Positions 1 through 11,880 of a stretch of 64,000 bases of DNA are shown here, piece after piece. Origin of the DNA: Pseudeuparius sepicola (lineage: Eukaryota; Arthropoda; Insecta; Coleoptera; Anthribidae); NCBI GenBank assembly GCA_963920635.1, contig OY987301.1, positions 19,014,501 through 19,078,500 of the forward strand. Reading direction: 5' to 3'. Both the position numbers and the translations under genes were made by a program. Numbering within the stretch: position 1 is the first letter of the stretch; the number at the start of each line of letters is the position of its first letter. Below the pieces are notes generated by a model. It was given only the letters and a program-made list of their open reading frames with translations. It made no database searches and was not told the DNA's origin.

Positions 1-174
1 TTTAACCCCATTGAGTTAATATGGCACCAATTAAAATCAAATATTAGAAGAAATAATATTTCTCCCACATTAAATATATCTGTAGTAGAATTAATAAAAA
101 ACGTAGTAAGTAACATCTCTGCGGACATTTGGAAAAACTGTATAGGTACAACATATCGTACCTGTATAATTTAA
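1..174 (+). CDS. Tc1/mariner-like transposase, C-terminal end only
   Basis: The reading frame is open from base 1 to a TAA at 172-174 and gives 57 residues, so only the C-terminus lies in the window. It opens with FNPIELIWHQLK. The NPIE-x2-W pattern is the end of the DDE/DDD catalytic domain of Tc1/mariner-type transposases, where the acidic residue after NPI is the third metal ligand. About 48 residues of the usual C-terminal helical tail follow and end normally. Within the visible part there is no frameshift, so the copy could be intact upstream of the window or could be a relic. A transposon end should follow downstream, but I could not identify a terminal inverted repeat with confidence. 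The family assignment rests on this one motif plus the typical length of the tail. Confidence 0.72.
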   Translation, partial: FNPIELIWHQLKSNIRRNNISPTLNISVVELIKNVVSNISADIWKNCIGTTYRTCII

Positions 175-1135
175 TATATTTAATAAAATATTATTATTCA
201 TTGTTTTGTATTTTCATTTAGTTTAGAATGTCTACTTATTTTAAAATAAAAATAAATGAATAATCTCTCAATAATGTTTAAGCCGAACCTGCACCCCAGT
301 AATATATTATACCTATATACAATGGGGTATTATCAGGTAGTTGATTTATTTCAGAAAGGTCAACGGTATAAATCCGTACACAATATACAGGGAAATAATA
401 ATATCCCCACAATAGTCCAAACCTCAGAGAAATAACCAAGGATAGAGGGAGCAACAGCACCAAAATACACACGTTTGTAGTCAACCAACCAGCAAATTTA
501 CCGAAATAAACAAACATTAGGCTCCTGTGTACAATGTACAACGTTTACCTGAGATATAGGTTATATCCTGAGAAATATCAATTTGGCCACACACCACACA
601 CTTTCTGCGTCCCATTGTATACAAAATCAATCACTGTATCCTAAATACTAATAAATAGCTTATAAATTAGCAGAAAAACAATTGAAAACACGAAAAATGC
701 ATACGTAAACAATCGGAAAACTTAAATTGCTGGGCAAACACAAAACAAATACCGCCGAGTTAACGAGCGCGGCGCCCGCGGCAGCAACGGCGGCGTTGCC
801 ATGTTGGCGGTTTGAGGTATATCTGTGACGATTTTATTAAAGTGATAATTAGCTATTATAATTACAGCCCAAATTAGTTTTAGTTTAAAATTGTTATATA
901 CAAGAAATTAATAACTACATTTGTTAATTTGGCGTTATGGGAGGTGTGCCTTCATTTAATCCCATTATTAAACCCTTCTATTTTAAAATGAAATGCTGTA
1001 AACAATGGAGTACGTGGCATCACTCAAAAAGATGTTGGCTCTGTTTAGTTTTTGTTCTTACTCCCTCTATCTTTGGTTTCTCTCTATGAAGTCCAAACGA
1101 AGGGTACCCCATTTTTATGTAATTATGTCCTTGAT
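175..1135. other. Mostly anonymous AT-rich DNA
   Basis: Apart from the candidate exon and CpG patch described separately, I see no gene, RNA or bounded repeat here. Confidence 0.5.
549..615 (-). other. Candidate first coding exon next to a CpG-rich patch
   Basis: On the minus strand an ATG at 615-613 opens 22 codons beginning MGRRKCVVCGQ and reaches a GTAAAC donor-like site at 548. The start includes a C-x2-C pair after a short basic stretch, as at the N-terminus of THAP-type zinc fingers, but the rest of such a domain is not found in the neighbouring DNA. About 140-200 bases upstream (757-815) lies an isolated CpG-rich patch in otherwise AT-rich sequence, suitable for a promoter. This is inference only. 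No second exon was found, and the longer minus-strand frame at 278-541 does not look coding. Confidence 0.2.
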
Positions 1136-1139
1136 AATT

Positions 1140-1412
1140 TAGCAATTCCAATTATGAAGAAGTAGGTACCTACACAAACGCCTATGCCACTTTGGTGCGT
1201 GTTCTCAAAAGTTAATTTAAATTACAAAATTATTTATGGATTAAACAAAACATTTAGTTTTGCTAACCATGAAAGAGCCACAAGCCGCACAGTTAAGCAT
1301 AAAAGTATCGAAACACCACATATTGGCACCTATCACTGTGTCAGATATCCGTCTCAAGTATTTTATAATAACCAGCTTTGACTTCTTCCTGGGGTTCTTT
1401 ATTTTCATTGGT
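1140..1412 (-). repeat. Dispersed repeat R1, copy 1
   Basis: This segment is related, in inverted orientation, to 21656-21972 and to the tandem units at 26766-27797. Shared landmarks are a GTAGGTACCTAC block next to a TTAGAATT/AATTCCAAT block at one end and an ACCCCAG-type block next to AGTCAAAG at the other. Short open frames across it are not conserved among the copies, so I treat it as non-coding repeat DNA of unknown class. Confidence 0.6.
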
Positions 1413-1449
1413 GGCAACCGTGCTGGAAATAAGTATCAGTATCCATATA

Positions 1450-3600
1450 AGTAACCACACAACGATCTATAAATTTTTCACTGGCATAAGTTTAAAAACT
1501 ATATGATTATAGTTCGGGAAGTTTTATGGGTATCCGCTGCAAAGTATCATAAATTTATATTGCAGTGAATGGGTCCCACAGAGGGCTAGATGAAGTTAGT
1601 TTCCTGTAAAAGTAATACCCACAATCTATATTTTGACCTATAGTTCTATAAGAGGGTGATATATTTATTGAGAACAATATTGCCGTCAGCAGCAAAAGAC
1701 CGTAAATCACTAAATTTGGGATTTTGAGTTGTTTCCTTATTATTTTTAGTTGTGAAGTTGTATATCTACATACGAAGTAAAAAAGAGGTAGGTCTATCGA
1801 AAATAGGTAAAACAGCAACTTTGAAAAGGCCGTAAGTGCAAAACGTCATCATGTTACGAAGCTAAGACACCGTAAGTCTGAACTACATAGTAAAAGCAGA
1901 AAAAAATTACACTTGCGTCTTTTTTGCTTCGTATTTAAGGGTCCGGTCATGTTTGCAAAACCTACGTGGAAGACGTAAGTGACTTAATTTCGCCATTTGA
2001 ATAAAAAAGGTAAAATGGCAGAATAACAAAAATGTATCTCTCATAGACAAGCAGTGCGGCTAAAATTTTCTATATATTGGAGTGTTAATGCAAAAAATTA
2101 ACATAATCTTAGTTATTTCATATGTACTTATTGCCTTTTTGCTACTGGATTGGTATCATTTTTTGGGCTAAACTATAGAAGTACAAAGGCAATAAACGTT
2201 TTTTTTTTTAACAATTTTGTTTTTTTTTGTTGAAAAATGGGATTATATAAAAACAATATATCATGTTATATAAACCAACACTAAAAAAAGCAGCTGATAT
2301 ATTTTTTCCATAGTGGCACAACTTGAAAAGGTATTTATCTTTTTCTTCAAAATGGCTTCTCCAGGGGTTACGGCCTTTTTCCTACTGACGGTAGAATAAT
2401 TTTCTGTGTATTATATTCAGGACTTTTAACGAGGTATATAATACAGTTCATATGTTATTAAAACAAATGATGTATGTCCATATTGTCCATACCTGCGATG
2501 CATGAAATTATACTAATTATGGTATATCCATTAGTGTGTTTTTTTTTTTATTTCAAAATGTTATTCTACTTTAGAAATCGATCCAATTAATTTATTAATT
2601 AATCTATTTATCCATTCTAAATTTTCACCACGTTTTCCAAATCAATTATTTTCGGCAAATAGCCAATAATAGCCATATAACTCTTTATTTTTATCATTTT
2701 TTTAATACTGGGTATTTAGACCAATAATAGTATTATTCAAAAAATTTTCTATTTATTACGCACGTTTCGGCACTTCAAAAGTTACCATCAAAACAGGTAT
2801 TAATAATAAACATTTCGCCCGAAATGCATGATATATAAACAGTACCTACCTAATGCTATCATAATATAAAGGATACCAGACGAAAATAAAAGGGGACAAT
2901 AAAATGAGGAACCGACGTTTCACATACAGGTTTACCCGTAAAAAAATGGACCAACCTTTCCTTTTTTTATCGGCTTGACCGAATATCCCCCGTTTGCTTT
3001 GTCCAGCACATGGCACCGACATAAACGCCGACGCAAGTAATTCCTTTTATTTACGTTTGTCCCCCCGTAAAGAAAGGAATCGTTCGGATCTATTTTATTT
3101 CCCAAAGTAACAATAAGGGGGGATTTTTTAGGTAAAGTGTTTTAAGATCCAACCAGCTCACGTTTCTCTCCTCGAATATAAAAATCCGTTCTCTGGAGTA
3201 TCGGGTCGCCGATATTCGTTTCTCACTTTTTATTGGTGTTAAATTTCAACCGAGTTCTCCCGGTGTCGCATCGCATTTCACGTTATTGATAAGGTAAATC
3301 ATTATTTTTTAAAACCGTGCGAACGCGCGGTGAATAAATAATAAACATAGCTCGTGCCGGTGTATTTGTCGAATATCTGTGCAACCTAGCGTGCCCAATC
3401 TGATATGAAGGTCAATTTTGAAATGAAATCGATTTTTGTAGTTACCATATTGGCCGGCTATATCCCGCTGGAACTAGGCCAAAACTTTCGCAAGTTTGGC
3501 CTAGCAAGTTGGTTTAGCAAGTGTTTTAAGAGATTCAAACACTACACGTGAAAGGTATTAGACCACAAATTGTTACGTCGCTACTATACACTGTGTCCCG
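1450..3600. other. No gene recognised
   Basis: AT-rich sequence with short frames only. A moderately GC-richer stretch at about 2930-3300 looks like single-copy DNA but shows no coding signal that I can support. Confidence 0.5.
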
Positions 3601-3633
3601 GATAAGAATGAACAGCATGGGGATATTGCAAAC

Positions 3634-5040
3634 GGTGAGAGATAGGGCAACGGTTAAATGGGGAAAAAGTTGCGCAATTTCGAGTTCAATAAAATGGCGC
3701 AAACAGATTTCTAATATCTTTTTTCGTTTTTGAGTTATTTTGAAAAAAGTAAAATTTTGCGTTTTTGATTTTATTTTTTTCTGAAGTTGTTATCACAGAT
3801 AGAGAAAAAAGAAAAACACTTTCTTATGGCACTTTTTAACGGGCCTTAAGATGGCGTTTTTAGATTTGTTTTACAACGTTTCGTTTTTGAGAAACCATCT
3901 TCAACTTAATTTTTTTAAATACGGACCTGGATTTTTTTTTGTACATTTTGAAAGCACTTTTCATTGCAAATACCATGATGTATGACACTAAATATTTTTA
4001 AAATGTTTTGAGACAATTATACTGAAAATTCCTTTTTTCCATTAATTTTTTTTCTAATGCGGCCCTGTATTTAATAATAAGAAGTCTAAATATTAATCAG
4101 TATTGTCAACAATTTAACTTACAACTTATCTTTCAATTGGAGAACTAAAAAAAGGATAATAAAAAATAAATAAAAATCCTCCACCTAGAAAGCTTTGAAA
4201 CAACGAAACCAATCCCTTGTCATTTGTCATAACTCCCACTGTATCATTTAGTTAACAATTTATTTCATTACAAATGGAGGGTGCTTTTTCAAATGACGAC
4301 AAATTTAACATGTCAGCATGTTATATCTTGTGTCACAGTGTAGGGGCCGAACGAATGTATTTTTGCAATTAATAAATGGCAAAAGTTATAGATTACGTTG
4401 GCTTAAAGCTTTCTTCTCGCAATTAGGAAAAGCGAAGAATTTACTCCAAAACACAATGCGACACTGTTTGCTGTACAACAACAGAGGAAAACACTTTACC
4501 AGACGCAGGGCCGTAAAATTTAAAAATATTAAGTTTTCGAAGTAAAAATAAACTGTAAGTTAAATTGTTGTCAATACTGATTAATATTTAGACTCCTTAT
4601 TATTAAATACAGGGCCGCATTAGACAAAAATGAATGGAAAAAAATGAATTTTCAGTATAATTGTCTCAAAACATTTAAAAAATATTTCGTGTCATACATC
4701 ATGGTATTTGCAATGAAAAGTGCTTTCAAAATGTACAAAAAAAATCCAGGTCCGTATTTAAAAAAATTAAGTTGAAGATGGTTTCTCAAAAACGAAGCGT
4801 TGTAAAACAAATCTAAAAACGCCATCTTAAGGCCCATTAAAAAGTGCCATAAGAAAGTGTTTTTCTTTTTTCTCTATCTGTGATAACAAGTTCAGAAAAA
4901 AATAAAATCGAAAACGCAAAATTTTACTTTTTTCAAAATAACTCAAAAACGAAACAAGACATTAAAAATCTGTTTGTGCCATTTTATTGAACTCGAAATT
5001 GCGCAACTTTTTCCCCATTTAACCGTTGCCCTATCTCTCC
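3634..5040. repeat. Large hairpin (foldback) repeat
   Basis: The sequence at 3634-4133 returns as its reverse complement at about 4547-5040. The arms begin with GAGAGATAGGGCAACGG and are close to identical over some 490 bases, separated by a loop of about 410 bases. Small frames within the arms are mirror images of one another and not coding. No target duplication was recognised at the outer ends. It is probably a foldback or MITE-type element, or an inverted duplication. Confidence 0.75.
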
Positions 5041-5154
5041 AAATTCTCTCCAGACCGACTTCCCAACACCGCATTCGCCACATAGTGTCCTCGCAACGCG
5101 TACTGTGAGAAGGATCATTTGGAAAACGCCTGACGGCGATTTGGCGCAAGGTAT

Positions 5155-6728
5155 ATACTGCCGTGCTAAGCTGAAGCGCCCTGACCGAATAAAAGTTAGT
5201 TTCGAAATATTTACGTTTACCTTTTTTTTATATGCCAGCTCTTAGATTTTGTTTAAATGATCCAAAATTTTAGGTAAAGTATGTTAATTCTATCATCATT
5301 TTAGTTATCTAATTAACTTAAGCAGATATTAGACTTTTGAAAGATAGGACAATTTTCTTTAGTAAACTTTAAACGAATTCGTATCAGGTACAGATAGGAC
5401 AAAGACGCGCTTTACATGTTTATTAAATAATTATTATTTATTCAAATATAAATAGGTAGGTATGTATATAAATTCAGATGAAAAACTACCCGCGGCCATC
5501 ATTATTCTGAAACAAGGCCTTCAATTTATTTTTTTTATTAAAATAAAATTAAAAATCTACATATACACACAAAATATCAGATAAAACTATTTTTTTGTAT
5601 GCAGGGTGTCCGCAAACTACACCGTGAACGCGTGACAGATGATAGGAAATGCGATTTTAAGAACTTTTTTTAAACGTAAACATTTATCTGCTGATGCTTT
5701 GTTTTTAATATAGGTACAGCATGTTAAAATTAACTTATTGAAACGATTTTTATAAATTATATCATACAAAATGAATAATAACCTAACATCTTTGTATGAC
5801 AGCTGAAAAAGTCATTTGTTCATGGCCACTAATATTCATCATAGTTCCAAAGCCTTCTATGGTTTTTTTGTGTTTTTAAGAAATAATGCCAAGCTTGCCG
5901 GCGGCATTAATGTTTTTCAGTTAAAATTTCAATTTTAGAGGGAGTCCCTTTTCAGTAAATTTGACACATTTTCTGTTTAGAACAATTGATTGTGGATTGC
6001 AGAACTATTTCCGTTTACTTAAAAATTCCATAGGCGTAAACGTTATTTTGAAAAACGGAAACTCGCATTACCCTCACGCAAGCCACTGGCGCTTTAAAAA
6101 TTGTTTATTTAAAAAAAGTTCTTAACATCACATTTCCTATCATCTGTTAAGTGTTGTCGGTGTAATTTGCTGACACCCTTTATAAAATAATATTTTCTCC
6201 CATAAAAGTAGGGTCCTACCTCGGTTCTCACTTGTGCATTTCCATGCATGCAACTGAGTTGCTGCAACATGCTGCATGCATTTAGAACTTGTTCTAATTT
6301 ACGTGCATTTCCTAGCGCATTTCTGGTCATTTTTTATGGACGTTTAGTGTTATCAACATAAGCTATTTTGTCCTATGTCGCGAACTGTTCACACACCAAA
6401 TAAGTATAATTAGTCCAATCTGCCAGATAGGACCTTTTTGCTTTGTAAACGCATTTAAGAATACTTATATGTACACAAATAAATGTCCATGTGTGCAGTT
6501 AGGACAAAAGTAGGTATCGAATATTACTTAGAACAACATATCTTAGTATTTAGTATGATTTTGTAGATAGGACAATACAAATACACATAATTGGGGGTTA
6601 ATAAAATGAGATAGGACGATTTTGCTTAGTGAATAAGTTAAAGGGGTGGGGTAGGTATCCAGAAATGCATTTAGGACAAAATATCAAATTTTGTCAGTTA
6701 GGACGCTTCAGCTTAGCACGGCAGTATA
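5155..6728. mobile_element. TIR element with terminal TAGGAC repeats, flanked by TA
   Basis: TACTGCCGTGCTAAGCTGAA at 5155 is matched exactly by its reverse complement ending at 6728, with TA directly outside each end. That points to a Tc1/mariner or pogo-type two-base target duplication. The TIR continues inwards with a TAGGAC-containing octamer, and that hexamer is scattered through both subterminal zones (about 5345, 5394, 6425, 6502, 6568, 6614, 6671, 6698, and inverted near 6371). No transposase frame is visible, so it is non-autonomous. It carries a second hairpin element (5604-6183). It appears to interrupt the left outer edge of the Penelope-type inverted pair that follows. Confidence 0.72.
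5604..6183. mobile_element. Nested hairpin element starting AGGGTGTC
   Basis: AGGGTGTCCGCAAACTACACC at the left is answered by an imperfect reverse complement ending GACACCCT at about 6178. The matching arms extend some 75 bases and include ACAGATGATAGGAAATG on the left. The interior has no coding frame. It belongs to the wider set of elements in this window whose ends read ACAGGGTG or a close variant. A target duplication could not be fixed. Confidence 0.6.
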
Positions 6729-6729
6729 A

Positions 6730-8400
6730 ATCAATGAAGTAATAGTATTTCAGCCAAAATTATGTATTATTTATTCTTTAGAATGAACCAAGCTTTCGGC
6801 CATATTTTTGGCCTTCGTCAGGGCTAAAATAGTGTTAGATAAAATATATTATTGAGTAAGAATTATTTATATACTTACTATTGAAATGAATATTGAAAAG
6901 TTATGGTTCAAATGGATATAAACTTCCAAAAATTGAATAAATTGTTATGTAAATAATTTTGTTATTGTCTACTGAAAATTTTGTAATAAATATTTATGGT
7001 TGTTAAAGAAATTTGAAATAAAAGAAAATCTTCAGATTATGAAGCAAGTCATGAAAAACAAATGATAGCAGACAATAATATTTTAAGGAAATAAAAATTT
7101 TTTAGGTTACCAAACATTTTGACAATAAACAAAAAAATCTAAATTTTAGGTTATTTGTCAAAAAGGTTAGAAAATATTTGCCAATAAAAATGTTTAGTTT
7201 GAAAACCGAAAACTTGGGAAATATAGATGGTAGTATACAATAGTTTTACAGACAAATTTTTTATATATAGGGTTATAGTGAGTTATTTTGATTGTTTTCC
7301 ATCTAAAAGTAAAATATAAGAATAAATACAACTTAAATCTTCTATATCAATTCTTTTGTTCATTGGATAATTTTCTTTGTTAATTTCAAACATATCAAGG
7401 AATAACCTCTTAGTTAGATTCTTTTCTCTGTGTAAAATTTTAACATTGTTAAATTTTGAACAAAAAATGTCTCTTGTAAAAATACGAAAACCTTAACCGT
7501 TTTCATGAAAAACCCAATTTTGTGTCGCGGTGCGCGTGAATTCGAAAAAATTAAAATTTCGTAGTATGCTGAGAAATGGGATTTATTCATTTGGAATTCT
7601 TTATTTACAGTAGGTATTGTCCTAAATTAACAATTTTTGTGAAATTAGTAACCCACAATTGTTTTCAAAGCCTACTAAACGTTGAAGCGCTTTTTCTCTG
7701 TTTTTGCTAATAAAGTTGTCTTGGTTAAAGTTCTTTTTATTACTAATTTCACAAAAAATGTTAATTTAGGACAATACCTACTGTAAATAAAGAATTCCAA
7801 ATGAATAAATCCCATTTCTCAGCATACTACGAAATTTTAATTTTTTCGAATTCACGCGCACCGCGACACAAAATTGCGTTTTTCATGAAAACGGTTAAGG
7901 TTTTCGTATTTTCACAAGAGACATTTTTTGTTCAAAATCGAATGTAATTTAATATTCCGCTGTCTAAAATGCAGATTTTTCAACGACAAAAAAGTTTAAA
8001 ACCCTTTGAGTTGATAGAAAATTCATAATCGCCGTCCCAGAAAACATAAAAGTACCAATTTTCAACTCGGTAGCATAAATGGAACCGAAAATACTTATTT
8101 CTTTCTGTTTTTAAAAGAAAACTTTGACGCCCTGTATGTTGAAAACGAAGCGTTTTTGGACAAAATGTTACATGAAGAACCCCATTTATTTTTAAAAATA
8201 CTACTCAAATTTTGAGTATGGCGGTTTAACTTCGACTCACCCTGTATAAATAAGTTTTACTCAATATTATCTTTTACCTAACACTATTTTAGCCCTGACG
8301 AAGTCCAAAAATATGGCCGAAAGCTTGATTCATTGTAAAGAATAAATAATACATAATTTTGGCTGGAATACCCGTTATTTTACTTTGTTGCATTTATACG
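6730..8400. mobile_element. Penelope-type inverted pair, degraded
   Basis: About 120-140 bases at the left (from about 6747) recur inverted at the right (to 8374), both tails pointing outwards. Each tail contains a CTGACGA ... GAAA pattern with a GGCC-paired stem between the two boxes (6783-6821 on the minus strand, 8295-8330 on the plus strand). This is the same layout as in the two clearer Penelope pairs at 36158-39844 and 58481-59962. No reverse transcriptase or endonuclease coding remains in the interior. The assignment depends on the tail motif and on the arrangement, not on protein similarity. Confidence 0.5.
7458..7938. repeat. Inner hairpin repeat
   Basis: Bases 7458-7672 are repeated as a reverse complement at about 7736-7938, with a 60-odd-base spacer. 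The match includes GTATGCTGAGAAATGGGATT and TGTCGCGGTGCGCGTGAATT. It lies in the middle of the degraded Penelope-type pair and may be an independent insertion. Confidence 0.7.
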
Positions 8401-9951
8401 CCGAAAACAAGGGGCGTTAATCTCCAAGTTCTGCATCTCCACATAGAAACACTATGAAATATTCAGCTTCTTCTGAATTCCTCAGAACAGTCCGGCACAT
8501 AAATAATATACATTCCGTAATATCCACGTCGGGTCTGGGCGGGCATACTCCATCCAGGGCACTTTATTATTCCAATAAATCTTTAGCCAGTATTCCGCAA
8601 GCCCATATTTCGCCGAAATTCCGCGACTGTTTAAAATTACGGCCATTCCCGCAACCAAAACATCTGTATTAAACTATATGTGTGCCAGAATACTAACACA
8701 TATAAATTCTTGCGGAAGAGGGCTCTTGCAAATTCCGTGTTTTGGTCTGGTTTTTCATCCCCTGGTATTTCGGAATTTACGAAAATTTATTACTACGTTA
8801 ATTATTATTGTACATAAATATATGGGGCATCATTGAATTTTAAAAACACACCGAGATCGAATACAGGTTTCAGACTATTTCGTCATCAAAGCAGGAGTCG
8901 ACAGAATAGAGGTTATTACCATGTCAATATTTTATATTTTTAGTGTATAATTGTCATTATAGTTTAATGACTCATTAGTTTTTGTAACATTTAGTTTAAT
9001 TCATAGTGTAGCTGTTATAAATAATCGATTAAGTTGTTCTACATAAAACTATAAGGTGGAATGTATGCATTACTGATTGTATTCACTTTTACTGCCAGGA
9101 ACATAGGAATTTATTTTCTATTTACTTAAGACGTATCTTTTTTGCTCTTTCTAATCTTACCCTTATCTATAGTTTAGTTTTAAGTCGCTCGATTTTTCTG
9201 GCTGATTCTCTCTTTGCTCAGGTACACTAGTTTCATCTACATCATCTTTAGACCTACAAACCTTATCTTAAATTTTGTTCCAAATGCGTTTAGATTCTTA
9301 GATTTGTTTATTTATTTTATTGAATCTCGTGATAGCCCTGTAGAGACAAAACACCAATAATACTTGCAATATTTTAAGAGATCTGTTGTTGTAGCAATGA
9401 GTAATAATCTTAAGTGACTAATAAAAATCTCATTAGAACAGTTGATTTTTCACTGAAATATTCATACACAATGAGAATCTTATCTTGAGAACTGACACTG
9501 ACAAACAAAAAATCCACGAACTCTTCTCATTCTCATCACACTGAAAATTAACATTTTAGTTAATTTGAGGGGGCTCGTGCGTGGTTTTGCATTTTCTGTA
9601 CAACTTATTGTTTCGGTAATAAAAAAAACAATATGGAATTAAAGCCATCTGCATGCGGGCGTAATGAGTTTTTTGTAATGGCATGGACATTTGCATTCTG
9701 TTTTGCAAATAAGGAAAATTGAATTGTCTTTTTATCTAAATGTTTCATAATTTAATTAAAATTTTTATTCGGGACAAAATAGTCCTGGTTACAATAAGTA
9801 TTATGCAGGCGAAATCTTTGGTTTGAGTTTCCTAATTGCGGAACATATTTTGTTAGTATCAATTTAACCCAATCTTCAATGTATTTAAATTTAAAAAATG
9901 AATGGGCAAATTTTCTGAAAGATGAAAGATACTGGGACATCTATCTAAATC

Positions 9952-9954
<3 letters not shown>
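8400..9954. other. No gene recognised
   Basis: Only short unsupported frames. Nothing with a domain, splice structure or clear repeat boundary. Confidence 0.5.

Positions 9955-10018
<64 letters not shown>
9955..10018. repeat. (AT)n microsatellite
   Basis: Thirty-two uninterrupted AT dinucleotides. The Ile/Tyr-rich frame that crosses it is an artefact. Confidence 0.97.
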
Positions 10019-10019
<1 letters not shown>

Positions 10020-10020
<1 letters not shown>

Positions 10021-11720
10021 TATGTTGAATAAAAAATATCTCAAGAATTAAGCTTCTTTAAAATTTAAAATATAATTATCCGAAGGAGGAGCTATTCGTA
10101 TACTGTGTGATCGGTCATTTCCGAATGGTGATAATTTTTAATACCTTTTCGCATTCCTTGTCAAACAGTAGGCACTTAGGTATTCGCACGGTGCATATGT
10201 TATATTTTTCTATCTAATAGCCAATAAGGAGACAATTATTGCGAATGGCATGTCAATAATGTTTTACTGCATGTTAGTTCATAGCCACGTAGTCTTCTCA
10301 AAATGTACGCAAATCACCAATATTGTGGTGTGGATTACGTCCCACTTCAGGGTGACTCAGCCACGTTTTAGTAAAGTTCTTAAAACTTTGTTAATTCTCC
10401 AGTATCAATCCATTTGATGTAGCTACTCTGAATTGTATTTCAATTTTATTTATTATTTTAGATCTAATATTTGTAATTTCAAACCATGGGCAAGAGAAAT
10501 TTTTGAACAACTTTTTCTTAGTGAAATCTTCCAGTATCTTGCACAGAAAAGGCACTTTGCCTAGGCAAAAAATACATTCAAAGAAAATAAGCTGAAAAAA
10601 TTGAACATGTCGAATTGAATGCGCGAGTAATTTATAGAGATCTCAAGTAATTAACCTTGTATTTAACAAGTAGATAAAGCCGATTTCAATGCAGTCTATT
10701 GTCATGTCTACAAACATGTAATGTTTCCTGCCACCCCAACATTTTTTTTTGTAAGTCCTATGGTTTCCACGCAAAAGAGTATTGAAACATGGAGGAACAT
10801 AAGTAATTTTTTAAAACAGCAAAAAAACACCATTAATTTATAATTTTTATTTCATGTAGGTAAATATTATTCTATAGGCTAATAAAAGCCGTGAATTTCT
10901 GTATTTTATGTATAGGAGCCCTCTTAGACAGGGCTTCCATGCAGTGATGTGAGTGGCGAATATTTCAATTCGAACTTTGGAATATATTGAGAATATTTTG
11001 GAAATATTCAGTTCTGGAAAAACGAATATTTGTTTATTTTATATTTCCCGGAAATTTTGTGAGAAAGTTCGCAATTTTCAGCCCGAAAATTCATATCGAA
11101 TATACAGGGTGTCCCATAACTTATCCGCCAGTCCCATAACTTATCCGCTAGTCGTCAAAATATAATGTGTGAGCAAAAAATGCCTTAGTAAACTGTTGCT
11201 CGTTTAAAAGACACAGGGTGTTGAAAATGAAATTTTATTTTCGAAAAATTGCAATAATTTCGAAGGTGACAAATCCGAATTAATTTATTATTAATTAGGA
11301 AAAATTCAACAAGCGACCGATATTATTAAGAATGCTGAAAATACCTTCCCGAATATGAGGCGTGATTTAATAAAGAGCATAAGGAAGTGACTTGAGGTAA
11401 ACGGGGGAGATTTTCATTACCTGTTGAAGTAAATTTCAAAAAACGTTTTGTATTTTTTTTCGGTGTTTCTACATTCAGAGACGAATATCTCTCAAACGGC
11501 TTGCGATATCGATATTGACCAAGAGTATGTTTTTACGTGGAAATGATGACTCTTCTCGAAGCCAAAACATTCCCAGCTTCACAGGGTAAAATATTATGCA
11601 GAATTTATTTCATCACGCAGTTAATAATCGAATTAAAGGGAAAGTTGCACTTTTATTTATTTATTTTTTGCTATTTGCCAAAAACTACTTATTTCCCTAT
11701 TTCTATAATTTCAACACTCT
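10020..11720. other. No gene recognised
   Basis: AT-rich DNA. An ACAGGGTGTCCC hairpin-element end occurs at about 11105, with CCCATAACTTATCCGC repeated twice beside it. Otherwise nothing that I can name. Confidence 0.45.
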
Positions 11721-11723
11721 TTT

Positions 11724-11880
11724 GCGTGGAAACCATACGACGTACAAAAAAATGTTAAGACAGTTAAATTGTAGATAACTTTCTCCTGTTTATTTTACGT
11801 TTTTGCGTGGAAACCATACGACGTACAAAAAAATGTTAAGACAGTTAAATTGTAGATAATTTTCTCCTGTTTATTTTACT
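11724..11880. repeat. 81-bp tandem duplication
   Basis: GCGTGGAAACCATACGACGT starts at 11724 and again at 11805. The two units are almost identical over about 75 bases. Confidence 0.9.

Noticed and set aside
9859..10044. 61-codon frame rich in Ile and Tyr
   Set aside because: Encoded by the (AT)n microsatellite.
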